Assembly: GCA_017311315.1 (NCBI GenBank)
Contig: CM029636.1
Coordinates: 22,623,139-22,687,138, forward strand
Direction: 5' to 3'
DNA: 64,000 nucleotides
DNA from: Dendrocalamus latiflorus
Lineage: Eukaryota > Streptophyta > Magnoliopsida > Poales > Poaceae
Numbering within the stretch: position 1 is the first letter of the stretch; every line of letters starts with the position of its first letter. Made by a program: the position numbers and the translations under genes. This document shows, piece by piece, positions 13,001 through 23,649 of this stretch. Below the pieces are notes generated by a model. The model was not told the origin of the DNA. It saw only the letters and a program-made list of their open reading frames with translations, and ran no database searches.

Positions 13001-13673
13001 TACCATGTAACGGTGGATGGAATCTATGTCAAGTATAAGATAGATTTACTTCACAAATTTAAGTCCTAAGTTCAAAATTGCTAGGTCTTAAGGATTTTTA
13101 AGTAATTGTATTCAAAAGCACTCTCCGCAAAATAAAATAAGCCCAAGCCTTCCTTTGATAAGCTAAGCATGATAATTATTGCATTCTATGTGTTGGCTCG
13201 CTGAGCACGGTGGATTTGTGCTCACACTCACAATACTCAAAACAGAAACGCAGGATCACTACGCCCATGAAGACCTTCCAACAACTGAAGGGAGGAACAA
13301 TGAAGGAAACTAGGGCGTAGTCTACGCTTGTCTTGAGCCTAGACAAGTTGATAAAAAGGCAATGTGTGCTCGTATATTGTCAAAGCCTAGATAATATATC
13401 ATGCACACATTACCCATCAGTCGCTTGCCTGTGGTTGTGGTTTCACTTTTGCTTTCGTTTTCCGCTGCTTAATTATTGTAATGAAGACATTTGGCCTAGG
13501 CAGTCCCTTTTGTAAACTCTCACCCAATGTGGTGTATTTTAAATCTGTAATATTATTAATGTTCATGCGATGTATGATGTGATTCAGCAATGTACCTGTG
13601 CGCATTATCTACTGATCCAGGGAATAGTGCATCAAACACAGTAGATTCTGGATTGAAAAATCCGGGTTTGACA
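10037..13673 (+). repeat. 3' LTR of gypsy element 2 (with a hAT insertion inside)
   Basis: It starts TGTAACATCC after the PPT and ends GGGTTTGACA. Its last 1.2 kb match the 5' LTR piece at 6376-7585. Removing the 877-bp hAT at 10557-11433 and one 8-bp duplication leaves an LTR of about 2.75 kb, which is long but known for rice gypsy families. The region 11442-12460 is GC-rich at first and carries ORFs in several frames that I regard as chance. The expected flanking duplication (CATGG after 13673) cannot be tested because the left LTR end is off the window. Confidence 0.85.
10557..11433. mobile_element. Non-autonomous hAT element (877 bp) in the 3' LTR
   Basis: The ends are TAGGGCTGTGCA and TGCACAGTCCTA, a hAT-type terminal inverted repeat, flanked by a perfect 8-bp duplication CCAGCGGG (10549-10556 and 11434-11441). 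Both subterminal regions are rich in degenerate ACCGAACCG / ACCGTATTTACCG repeats. A central - strand frame (10909-11106) codes a charged, probably coiled-coil segment (EARLNMEKENLEKEKS), possibly captured host sequence. No transposase is present. Confidence 0.92.
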
Positions 13674-14313
13674 CATGGTGAAGACACAAATAACAAAATA
13701 GTAAACCAACAATTAACTCCTTGGTTGCAAGCAAGCCAGGGTGGACTGCACGGTATAAATTTCTTCTTAACAAAATTTCAGCTACATGTTTTTTGCTATT
13801 GAGAAGATCCTAAAAACTCATAAGCACAATCATGCGGAGAAAAGTACAGTTGAAAAATTAGCGGCTGCAAGCACCAAAGTGCTTTAACGGTAACATAACT
13901 GCTACCTAAATTACAACTTATTTACCTTTAACTAAAATTGCATGACCAAACAACTCAAAGCAAAGCTATCAAGCTGTAATTCCCACTCAATATGGCAAAT
14001 TAGGCATGTAGCAACCATTAGCAACTTCATATTTGTCTGCGCATAGGAGAAAGGGCAAGAATACCTAGTACAACATACAGCACCGGTCACAAACAGTTAA
14101 AAGAAAATGGTTGTTAAGGTAAATCAAATGCACACGTATTACATACAACTGAACCATTCAAAAATGGGAGATAAAATTCACCTTTAAACTGCCTTCTGAG
14201 TTCTGACTATGCTTCATTTTGTTTACCTAGAATAGACTAATACAATATAGTAAATCCCATCTATTTTCAACTGATTTCACCTATTTGTTTTAGAAATGTT
14301 ATAAGATTGCAAT
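13674..14313. other. Intergenic, no gene recognised
   Basis: AT-rich sequence after the gypsy 3' LTR. I see no conserved motif, TIR or long frame here. Confidence 0.5.
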
Positions 14314-14319
14314 GTTTAC

Positions 14320-15104
14320 CTTTGCTGTTAGATCCTGGGATAGCTGAGAGGCATTTTGCCAACCACCTCCTATGCTCAAGCATTGCCAATGCTTGTAGTC
14401 CGACACTTATGTAACAAAAACACAAATTGTGTAATTAATCATCATCTCACCTAGCGTGGAGCAGAAAATTCTAAAGATTCTTATTAAAATTAAAGTAAAT
14501 ATTAGCCAAACTTGCAGATACTATACGCCATCAATGACAAGAACCTAATTAGCACTTTATAACTCTCAATAGCAACACTCCACATCGTAGGGTCTTTAGC
14601 ATTCAGTATTCCCAGTTAGATTGGTGCTTAGGATTCCCAGTCAAACCCCACTATCTCAGTTAGCTCTCTGAGGCACATTCAAAAAGATTTGTTTTATCTC
14701 AGACAACATCCATGACAAAGCGAAAATCACAAAAGGGAATTTGTCGGCTTAAGTATAAACACTTGGTCCAGGGAAGAAAGTATCCCTTTTTGTACCAAGG
14801 AAACTCTAACCACATCAAACCAAGCACTTTTAGTACGAAGAAAAGATTCTGCAATAGATCAACGAGGAAACATGTAAATTGGTACCTTGAGTTTAAGCCC
14901 CCAGCGTCTTTTCTTCCCAATGAGCATCTCTGCATGCGACCCAAGAGAACTGGCGATGGCAAGGCCAGGGAGGCGACCTGGTGTAGCTCGATGGCAACCT
15001 GGATGGAGGCCACACAGGCAACTTGGTGGAGCTTGTTCGCCGCCACCGACCTCGACGCCGTTACCGCTAAGGGTTTCGTCTGCCACCACCTGGCTCCACG
15101 CCAT
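14320..15104 (-). CDS. Possible - strand host gene, hypothetical (partial model)
   Basis: This is a tentative model. On the - strand an ATG at 15104 begins MAWSQVVADETLSGNG, in GC-rich sequence, and runs to a good donor (CTCAAG|GTACC, exon edge 14886). An acceptor TATTGCAG lies at 14849-14850 before a second coding stretch. A third exon-like block, 14320-14405, is bounded by AG and GTAAAC and reads SDYKHWQCLSIGGGWQ and then LSQDLTAK. I do not recognise the product. Base composition and splice-like edges are the only support, and it could be a decayed gene or a chance reading. Its upstream region holds the VAMP exon fragment. Confidence 0.25.
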
Positions 15105-15675
15105 TGCCGCCTCTGACTTTGCCTCTCGTCTCTGCTCCCCGATGATTTCGCCCGGCCGCCACACTCGTGTGTGCCGTCACCTATTTTCTCGCTGGCCGGC
15201 AAGGGTGCGGGAGCATGGACGAGTCGAGGGCGGCGAGAGCAGAGATGGTTCGCAGGTGAGGGTGGGCAGGCTGAGGCGATTCGGCGCTCGAGGAAGCGGA
15301 GACGTCGAGGAGCAACGAAGTTTATGAAAGAAGCAAGGAGAAATAACTGATGTCGAACCGACGAAGAGGGCGAGGCAAGGCAAGGCAAGCACGTCAACAC
15401 ATCGCCCTCCCCGCCCCGTACGATGGCACGCGAAGCTCACCGTCCTCCCCCAATCTGGGCGCCGCCGTACCAGAGTAGGCCACCCCTACAGCAATGTGCG
15501 GCCTCCCCGCGCACCGAAGCCAGGCCCCTGCAAAAAACCGTGCAAGGGTCGATGCCGTGGAGGAGGAAGGCTGGGACATGGAGGGCGAGCGGATCCAGGC
15601 AGATTAGCACAAGGCCAACACCCAATCGAACGGGCCGAGGAGGGGATCGACCGGATTGAGGGGGAAAGGGGGACT

Positions 15676-15825
15676 CATTGAATCTGTCCTCGATAAGGTA
15701 GCTGAAGGTGTGGCTGTCGCAGTTGTAGGTGAGCTTGTTGTGGCAGGGAGCTTCTAGAGGCACTGGATAGCGATGGTGGTGAAGCTGCCGGTGCACTCCA
15801 CCAGCACCACCGTGCCGCGCGCCAT
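15676..15825 (-). pseudogene. VAMP72-like (R-SNARE) longin exon fragment
   Basis: Read on the - strand from the ATG at 15825, the sequence gives MARGTVVLVECTGSF, TTIAIQCL, a TAG stop, KLPAT and, after a one-base frame change, NKLTYNCDSHTFSYLIED. This is the N-terminal longin domain of plant VAMP72 vesicle SNAREs, which targets secretory and vacuolar fusion. The fragment stops about where intron 1 of VAMP72 genes begins, and the SNARE motif and transmembrane anchor are absent. The TAG replaces an expected Gln codon (CAG to TAG). It is best read as a captured or decayed exon 1. The MULE inserted about 65 bp upstream of its ATG. Confidence 0.75.
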
Positions 15826-15890
15826 GGAGGGGGAAGGATGGGACACGGGCGAGGCAAGGGGGCCGCACGAGCACAGAGGAGGACAAGCGG

Positions 15891-16085
15891 GAATTTTGGA
15901 TACTGTTGGACCTGTGCATCAAAAATTCCGTTTTTGGCTCCCTATGCAAAAAAATTCCAAAACTGGACCCCTCTCCACCGCGCGATCCCCACCGGCCGCC
16001 ACCTATCCCGGTCGTGCGGTCTGGTACCGCACGACCGCACTGTTCATCCGGTCGTGCGGTACCAGTCCGCACGACCCGCCTGGCG
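15891..16085 (+). repeat. Left TIR of the MULE
   Basis: About 195 bp match the right end (26030-26225) in inverted orientation at high identity. GC-rich, more divergent sequence with repeated CCCGAGCGCGCG blocks continues to about 16260. At about 16009-16070 the TIR holds nested dyads built on GGTCGTGCGGT / ACCGCACGACC, possible transposase-binding or hairpin sites. Long ORFs overlapping this region on both strands come from its GC content. Confidence 0.9.
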
Positions 16086-16499
16086 CCGCTCCGACCGCGT
16101 GATTGCGTCGCCCGAGCGCGCGTCTGCTTTCGCCCGAGCGCGCGAACGCTGTGCCGACCGCATGTCCTCCCGCCCCGAGCACGCGTTGGATTCTCGAGCG
16201 CGCGATTCGCTGAGCCGACCGCGCGATGCCTCTGCCGACTGCACGTCTCTTCGGTCCGCCGAAAGCATCCACAGGCTCCCCTCTTTTGCATGCAGCTCAT
16301 ACACGCGTCAATAGTATATGATATGGCCCCCCAAATTTTGCTGAATGGGTGAGGAACGTTCGCAATAAAATGGCTTTGGAGTTCGCTTGGTGAGCAGATG
16401 CATACGGTGAAGTCTTCTGGTTCGCAGTGGAAGGAAAGATAGAGCGAGAGAGGGAGTGAAGGGAGGAAAAGAAAGAGTGGAAACTCGGATTTTTGAGTT

Positions 16500-17490
16500 G
16501 CTTTTGTTTGGAGTCTGCAGATTTTGCAAATACAAAAGTTGTAGATCGTCTTGTGAGCTTCAAGAAGAGATAATTTTTTGCCCCGTGCAAGTATTTTTCT
16601 GTGAATGTCATTAGCCCATAATTAGGGGAACCGTGTTTCGTTAATGTTCTTATAAGGAAATACGGTGTGTATGTTGTAGGTAAACATGAAGCATGATGTA
16701 TTGTAGTGTAGAAAATGTCGTAGTTATTTTTTGATGAACATACGTGCTTACATGTATAGGTGTTGAAAAAGTAAATATTTATGTTAGAGCATTTGTGGGT
16801 GATAGCAATAGTAGATAGATTAGACACAATTTGTATAATTGGTAGGCTTATACAATATTTTGGTGAAGAAAAGTGAGGAGCGAAAGCCGGAAGAGTTTTT
16901 TCGTTTGGAATTAGCGGATTTGGCAAGTACAAAAGTTGTAGATCGTCTTGTGAGCTTCAAGAAAAGGTAAGTTTTGTGCCCATGCAACTATCATTTTATG
17001 TATGTCATTAGGATTTACTTAAATAAACCATCTTTTGTTACTGTTATTTTATGTCAATCTTTTATACGCTGTGTATGTATAGCAAATCTTGCATATGTAG
17101 TTTCAGTTAGGTGGAAAATACGAACTTGTAGTGTGTAGACGTTGAGAAAATACATATTTATGTTAGAGCAATTGTAGGTGATAACAATAGTACCAGGATT
17201 AGAAGCATATGATTAGTACGCTTAGGGAAGAACTACATACAGTGCGGTAGGTGGTAAAAATAAATTAGAAATAAATTTGGTAGATTAGAATTAAAATATA
17301 ATAGCAGTCATAGAAAGTTATAGTAGAGCTACATAAAGACTATATTAAGTTAAAGTTAGAAAAGATTGTAGTGTAAATAATGTGTAGGTGTTGAAAAAGT
17401 AAATATTTATGTTGGAGCATTTGTAGGTGGTAAATTTGTAGTAGTTAGATTAGAGACAATTTGTATAATTAGTATGCTTAGTGAATGACT
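16500..17490 (+). repeat. Left subterminal direct repeats of the MULE
   Basis: Two dispersed families repeat here. One (CAAAAGTTGTAGATCGTCTT core, then GTGAGCTTCAAGAA) occurs at about 16530-16560 and 16930-16960, with similar text following each. The other (TATTTATGTTAGAGCATTTG core) occurs at about 16778, 17157 and 17404. The region is AT-rich, carries no ORF of note and leads into the transposase gene. It may be the 5' untranslated region or introns as well as subterminal binding sequence. Confidence 0.7.
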
Positions 17491-17694
17491 GTAGAATGAA
17501 GGTCATTTCATGGAAATAAAAATGATACGAATATTTCATTTGATGTATGGTACAATTTGAAAGTAAAATAGTTACAAATAAATCATAGATTTAGGAATAC
17601 AAATCATATATTAATCGAAACTGTTAATTAGATGGTACGATTGTTACGTGCTGTGTACTAAAATGGTTGATTATGCACTTATGTTAGGTACGCA

Positions 17695-20340
17695 ATGGCT
17701 GGCATTGAACAATTGTTCGTGTTTTATGGGAGTGGTCTCGTACGTGATGGGCCGTATGGGGCGGACCTGTCAAATTGCGAGAGGACCGTGATCCGGGCAC
17801 CCGGTCTGAGCGCCATGAGCTTGTTTGAGCTACGGAGGTGTGTCCGTTCAGCGTTCGATCGACAGACCGCAAGGAATAAGTTACGGATCGAGGCAGTCTA
17901 TGCCTCAATGGTGGATGATGGAAGGGAGAGCATATGGCAACTTCTGAAGGTGACCAATGATGCCTCATGGGCGAACTACATGGAGGTCGTGTGCAACCCT
18001 GATGCTGCGATATATGGGAGGCCAATGGTGTATGTCGAGTTCGTGGAGAGGGCAGAATCATCAGCCATGGTTGGTTCAGTTGCCGCTGGTGGAGATGTAG
18101 TGGCCGGCGATCATGAAGACGCTTCTGCTGGAGAACATGTGGGCGAGGAAGTGGGTGATGAAGACGACAGGAGGCGTGCGGAGAATTTCCAGCCCAACGA
18201 AGGTGTGGATGAGAGGTGGTGGGCCGCCCGTATTGACTGTCATGAGTATCTGGGGGACCAGGTGGAAGAAGAGGGCAGCGAGGAGGAGGAGGTGGAAACA
18301 GGTAGCTCTGGAGAGGACGAGGATGGCGAAGGTGCAACTGGAGGGGTGGTAGGTCATGTTGTGACGACGGAAGGTGCGTACGTGTCGCCTAGACTGGACG
18401 ACATCGCAGCGGTAGCCCTAGTTCTGCCACATGGGGAGGAGGGAGAATGGGGGTTCAGCGAGGGTGCACTCTTTTTGGGGCAGTGCTTCCGTAATAAGAG
18501 TGCTGTCCAGCAGGCTATTGCTAGACATGCCGTCAACATAAGCCGGACGTATCGGGTCCACAAGTCAAAGCCGGACACGTACGTCGTGAAGTGTGTCGAC
18601 GGGCCCTGTGGTGGCAAAGTCCGTGCACAACGGTAACAAGGGTGTTGGCACGGAGTTCCGGATAACGGTGCTCCAAGATCACAGTTGCGAGCTTGCGGGC
18701 CCAGTACATAGACACCGCAACATGACATCATCGTATGTTGCGGAGCTGGTCACGCACCTTGTCCAGGCGGATGTGTCAATTACCCCGAAGGTTCTAATGG
18801 CAGCAGTAGCGAACACGGCGGGCTACGAAGTGAGCTACAAGAAGGTTTGGCGGGCGAAGCGAAAGGTGCTGCATCAAATGTATGGGACGTACGAGGAGGT
18901 GTACGACCTGGTCCCAAGAATGCTGCATCAAATTTCACAATCAAACCCAGGCACGTACATAAACAGGCAGCAGAGGGCTCGAACTGTTTCATTCTTGACA
19001 GGGTGTTCTGGGCCTTCCATCAGGCGATACAAGGGTTCAGGTGGTGCTGTCCATTGCTAACCGTAGATGGGACGTTCCTATCCGGCAAGTACAAGGGTAC
19101 TATTCTGACCGCAGTTGCAGCCGATGCAAATGACCAGTTACTCCCAGTGGCATTTGCAATTGTGGAGAACGAGAATACAGATAGCTGGCTGTGGTTCCTT
19201 TGCAATTTGAAGCATGCCGTAGTGCAAGAACACCCTGAAGTGTGTCTTATCTCCGACCGCAATGCAGGCTTGCTGTCTGCGTTGCGGACGTTGCAGAATG
19301 GGACGTAGCCCCCCTTCCAGTGGACTGATGTGAAGAACTGCTGGTGCATGAGGCATATTGCAGCGAACTTCCATAGAAGGTTCCGTAGTAAGGACCTAAT
19401 GAAGATGTTCAAGAAGCTATGCATGCAGAACCAAAAGCGGAAGTTCGACATCTTGCAGAGGCAGCTCGATCAGGAGGCTATGAAGCATGTGCATACAGAA
19501 GCAGGGGCCGTGGAGGGGGGATCCACAAGAGTCGGAGCATTCTCACAATGGGTTCAGGCCAATGCACCTGACTTGGAAATATGGTCTTTGTTGCACGACA
19601 CCGGTGGGGTAAGGTATGGGATCATAACAACCAACATGTCCGAGGTTTACAATGGTGTCTTGAAGGGCGTCAGATCCCTGCCGATCACGGCAATCGTGGC
19701 TGAGACTTGGAACCGTACCGTCGGGTACTTTGTGAATAGAGCCATGATGGCGCAGAAGCACCTTGAGGAAAACAAGCAATACTCTGAGGTCATGCAGGCC
19801 TTCATGGACAGGAAGATGGAGAAGGCTCGATGCCACATTGCTCAGCCCATTGATGGCTTAAGGAGGAAGTTTGAGGTCCGCCTAAGGCAGAAGTATGTCA
19901 TGGGTCACATTAGAGGGGAGCGCAAGCAGGTATGCACGATTGATGATGAAGCATCTTGCACCTGCAACAAGCCCCAGCTTCTGCACAAGCCATACTCCCA
20001 TGTGTACGTGGCCTGCGCTGTATGGAACCAGGCGTCGACACAATACATCTCCAAGTACTATGACATGCAACACTTGTATGCAACCTGGAGTGCAGAGTTC
20101 CATTCCTACAGGGTAGACATGCACTACAGGGAATTATGGCCGGGGGAGATAAAGTGGGTGCCCAACGATGCACTGAAGCATGTCGGTCGTGGAAGACGAC
20201 AAAGCCGTCGCATCCGCAACGACATGGATGAGAGCCAGCGAGGGGATCGTGTTCGGTGCCCGAAGTGTAGGCTATGCAAGACGATTGGCCACTCCCTCAG
20301 TCAGTGCCCAAACAGGCCGGCATCAAGCAACGCTCCGTAG
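17695..20340 (+). pseudogene. mudrA-like MULE transposase, disrupted
   Basis: This would be the DDE transposase that cuts and inserts the MULE in the nucleus. The ATG at 17695 opens 313 codons: an N-terminal plant-specific part (PMD-like/acidic linker) followed by the MuDR DNA-binding region (LFLGQCFRNKSAVQQAIA, then KCVDGPCGGKV). A frameshift near 18630 moves to another frame and a second near 18970 returns to the first. The catalytic core follows: first Asp in LLTVDGTFL, second Asp in LISDRNAGLL, Glu in TTNMSEVYNG. An in-frame TAG (19306-19308) interrupts it. Near the end are a SWIM-type zinc finger (CTCNKPQLLHKPYSHVYVAC) and a CCHC knuckle (CPKCRLCKTIGHSLSQC). The domain order fits the family, but this copy cannot be translated through. 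Confidence 0.9.
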
Positions 20341-20615
20341 TACCAACCACAATCCATATGTAATGTATTATTCAGGAGGTGTACGCTGAATTGTTGGCTC
20401 GATGTAGCTATGTGTTGCACATTACCATGTTATGTATGTGTTCGCACATTCTATATGTTTCCTTGTCGTGTGGGTCATGATCGTGTGCACATTTTATGTA
20501 TGTTTTGGTACATTCCGTACGTTTCCCTGTCATTACATTTGTTGTTAATTATGTTGTTATTTGTTGCACATTTTGTTATAATGTACACTAACTTGTTATC
20601 CTTATTTGGCAGGAC

Positions 20616-20944
20616 ATGGCGTTCGAACTGCTAGACCCCCGTTGGGATGAGCACCACCGATGCCATGTGTGGTTGTCTGGAGACGCACATGGGCCTCCTT
20701 GCTTCGTCCTTAGGGGCCCCCGAGAGAACTGGCGTCTCGACCAGCGGTACATCCCACTACTGCGGGACACCGGTCTGCTGCCCATTGCCTGCATGTTGGA
20801 TCTACCGCATGGGTTCTAGTATGATGCGCCACTGTTGTCCGCTCTCGTTGATCGATGGAGGCCGGAGACTCACACCTTCCACTTCCGGTGGGGGGAGATG
20901 ACGGTTACTCTGCAGGACGTCACGATGATTACAGGGTTGCTCTA
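20616..20944 (+). pseudogene. Plant mobile domain (PMD) gene fragment carried by the MULE
   Basis: The ATG at 20616, just after an AG acceptor-like site, begins MAFELLDPRWDEHHRC. The frame continues to RYIPLLRDTGLLPIACML, meets a TAG at 20817-20819, and goes on as YDAPLLSALVDRWRPETHTF, FRWGEMTVTLQDVTMITGL, ending in TAA at 20944. The segment from RYIPLLRDTG to TGL is the start of the plant mobile domain (aminotransferase-like/MAIN-MAIL family), a domain shared by host silencing proteins and by transposons. Only the first part is present. The sequence to about 21170 reads partly open but I cannot place it. It lies on the same strand 276 bp after the transposase. Confidence 0.75.
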
Positions 20945-21336
20945 AGTTCTTTGATTTACTAGGGCATACATCCAACAGAGAGATGACAACACGGGATTCG
21001 CTTTCGTCTGTGATGTCCTACGTCTAACCACCGTGTTGCAATTTGGGCACATCACCGTGGGTGCCCATGAAGACGTGCTGAGCTGACTCATTGCCTAGTC
21101 TGGGGGAGTGAGCACGAAAGAAAACTACAAAGATTGCGAACAACTAACTCAGGAGGTGACTGATAACATGGCAAGGGAGTATGTGAGGGATGGCTCCGTT
21201 TTATAGGCTGTGTGATAACAAGGCACGGGACTAGGTTAGGAATGGCCCCCTTTTATAGCCTGTGGGGGGCAGCCTCACGCACAAAGACCACAGAATAAGA
21301 AGGCATCAGGCAATGACAGCATGCTCAGTGCGGACA

Positions 21337-21612
21337 CAAAACATGCCAGCTTTGCGCAGTGACCTCAGAAAAAGGGGCAGCTTTGCTCAGTGACATGACA
21401 AAAAAGGGCAGCTTTGCTGGGTTACACGAGAAAACGGGCCAGCTTTGCCCAGTGACATGACAAAACGGGGCAGCTTTGCCAAGTGACTTGACAAAACGGG
21501 CCAGCTTTCCGCAGTGACATGACAAAAGAGGCCAGCTTTCCGCAGTGACATGACAAAAGAGGCCAGCTTTGCCCAGTGGGATGACAAAACGGGGCATCTT
21601 TGCTCAGTATTG
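21337..21612 (+). repeat. 31-bp tandem array 1 (about 9 units)
   Basis: Units of 31 bp with core CAGCTTTGCCCAGTGACATG followed by ACAAAACGGGG are repeated head to tail with small changes. They lie downstream of the PMD fragment and downstream of the - strand GRF gene. The same unit makes up array 2. Apparent ORFs over the array come from the lack of stops in one frame of the repeat. Confidence 0.93.
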
Positions 21613-21866
21613 CATTTTTTTGGCTTGTGATAACAACTCCACGAAGATAACAACCAATCCATCACATGCTTAACAACGTTGCACATTACATCGTTACGGA
21701 AAGAGGCCACAGAACATGAAGGTCCCAGAAAATGAAGGCGTCACGCACTTACATCACGAAACAACACATACATTGCACATACAGAATTTATGGAAAGTAG
21801 TACACCCAACATTTTAATTCAACGCATACATGAACTAAAATACGACACAACCATAACCCTCGTTAC

Positions 21867-22480
21867 CTACATGCCAAACGAGCCTCGTGGCACCCACATG
21901 GAGAATTGCTGAGGGGGCCGCCTCGGATGTGGCTGGTCGTCGTGGGAGTGGCATGCACATATGCAGCTCGGGTTCGCGCAGCAACATGTGGGATCATAAG
22001 AGCTTCCTATATTCACGACCTCCTCGTTGCCCCTCTCGCGTTGCATCTGTTCGCGGAGGTCGTTGTTCTCCTCAGTGAGGCTCTCCATTCGGTACTCCAA
22101 GTCCCATATTCGAGCCCATAATGTATCCACATAACGATCAACATACCATTCATGAGGAGGGTCGATCCAGCGGGAGAAGTCGCATTTTGCCATCTACAAA
22201 AAAAAGGACCGTAAACTTCGCGGGTCCATAAGCAATACAAAAATGTAATATTACTAAATTGTACCTCGGAGCGTGAGCATCGGAAGAAACGTCGCCCGCC
22301 ATCGTTCGGGGAATCCAAGATCTGGACGACCGCGTACTCATTGTGTCTGCATTTCGGCCACGCTGGTTGAGCACGCCGACTTGGTATCAATCGGTACTGT
22401 GGATCGAACATATCCCACCTTTCTAAGGGAATGTCATCCTTCGGTGACCCAAATCCCACTGGCCCCTCGGCTTCCGACAT
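21867..22480 (-). CDS. GRF-type zinc-finger, coiled-coil protein (MULE accessory gene 1)
   Basis: Two exons on the - strand. Exon 1 starts with ATG at 22480 (MSEAEGPVGFGSPKDD) and ends at 22265 before GTAC. Exon 2 is 22193-21867 after TTTTGTAG. The 71-bp intron keeps phase and the product has 180 residues. Residues about 45-85 form a GRF-like zinc finger: PKCRHNE, then GGRRFFRCSRSE, then KCDFSRWIDPP, with the intron inside the finger. A coiled-coil stretch (YRMESLTEENNDLREQMQRE) follows, then a Cys-rich tail (CCCANPSCICAC). GRF fingers bind DNA or RNA in other proteins, but the role here is unknown. The frame is intact. The upstream side faces array 2. Confidence 0.72.
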
Positions 22481-22619
22481 GATTTGTTCAAGCACGAAAT
22501 ACAGGGTACTTCTTTGTTGGACTGAACAATGTGCTGGGACCCTAACCGTGCTACTTATACCAAACGAGACAACTTGCTGCATTCACCTCAAACGAATAAA
22601 AGGACAGTTCTTCGCACAG

Positions 22620-23475
22620 ACGTGACATAACGGGGCATCTTTGCTCTAAGAGATGACAGAACAGGTCTGCTTTCGCAGTGAAATGACAAAAGAGGCCAGC
22701 TTTGCTTAGTGACATGACAACACGGGGCAGCTTTGCTCAAAGAGATGACAGAGGACAGCTTTTCGCAGTGAAATGACAAAAGATGCTGGCTTTGCTCAGT
22801 GAGATGACAAAACATGCCAGCTTTGCGCAGTGACATGATAAAACGGGGCAGCTTTGCTCAGTGACATGCCAAAACGGGGCAGCTTTGCGCAGTGACATGA
22901 TAAAACGGGACAGCTTTGCTCAGTGACATGCCAAAACGGGGCAGCTTTGCTCAGTGAGATGATAAAAGATGCCAGCTTTGGGTAGTGACATGACAAAACG
23001 GGGCATCTTTGCTTAGTGGGATGCCAAAAGATGCCAGCTTTGGGCAGTGACATTACTAAAGAGAGCAGTTGTGCTCAGTCAAATGACAAAAAGAGGTCAG
23101 CTTTGCTCAGTGAGATGACAAAACATGGCAGGTGTGCTCAGAGACATGACAAAACGGGGCAGCTTTGCTCAGTGAGATGACAAAAGATGCCAGCTTTGCG
23201 CAGTGACATGATAAAATGGGGCAGCTTTGCTCAGAGACATGACCAAACGGGGCAGCTTTGCTCAGTGAGATGACAAAACATGCCAGCTTTGCGCAGTGAC
23301 ATGACGAAACGGCGCAGCTTTGCTCAGTGGGATGACAAAAGATGCCAGCTTTGGGCAGTGACAGTACTAAAGAGGGCAGCTGTGCTCAGTGACATGACAA
23401 CAAGAGGTCAGCTTTGCTCAGTGAGATGACAAAACAGGGCAGCTTTTCTCAGAGACATTACAAAACGGGGCTTTT
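22620..23475 (+). repeat. 31-bp tandem array 2 (about 27 units)
   Basis: The same 31-bp unit as array 1 (CAGCTTTGCTCAGTGACATG core) is repeated with substitutions and a few shortened units. The array fills most of the 1170 bp between the start codons of the two divergent GRF genes, so it lies in the upstream region of both. Within it, sub-variants (GACATGACAAAACGGGG and GAGATGACAAAAGATGC) alternate, which suggests higher-order duplication. Confidence 0.93.
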
Positions 23476-23649
23476 TTTCAGTGATATCGCAGCACTCCCA
23501 TCTTTACTCACTGCTACGACCTCGCGGACCAGCTTTAGACGTACGAGTAGAGACAAAACAGCCCCTATAAATTGGTATGCATTCCATTTCCCAGCAAACA
23601 TTGCACATCCAAACCCCATACTACATCCCGCTTCCCTTACCCAACCGGG

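Noticed and set aside
15437..16352. Long overlapping ORFs (up to 287 codons) on both strands
   Set aside because: They cross the MULE edge at 15891 and its GC-rich TIR. Only the VAMP fragment at 15676-15825 has recognisable protein similarity.
21325..23053. Repetitive frames over the 31-bp arrays (residues like AKLPRFVMSLGK)
   Set aside because: The 31-bp unit is not a multiple of three. These frames arise from stop-poor repeat units and shift with each unit, with no sign of selection.
21337..23475. CRISPR-like array
   Set aside because: Units are head-to-tail repeats without unique spacers, in a eukaryotic transposon.
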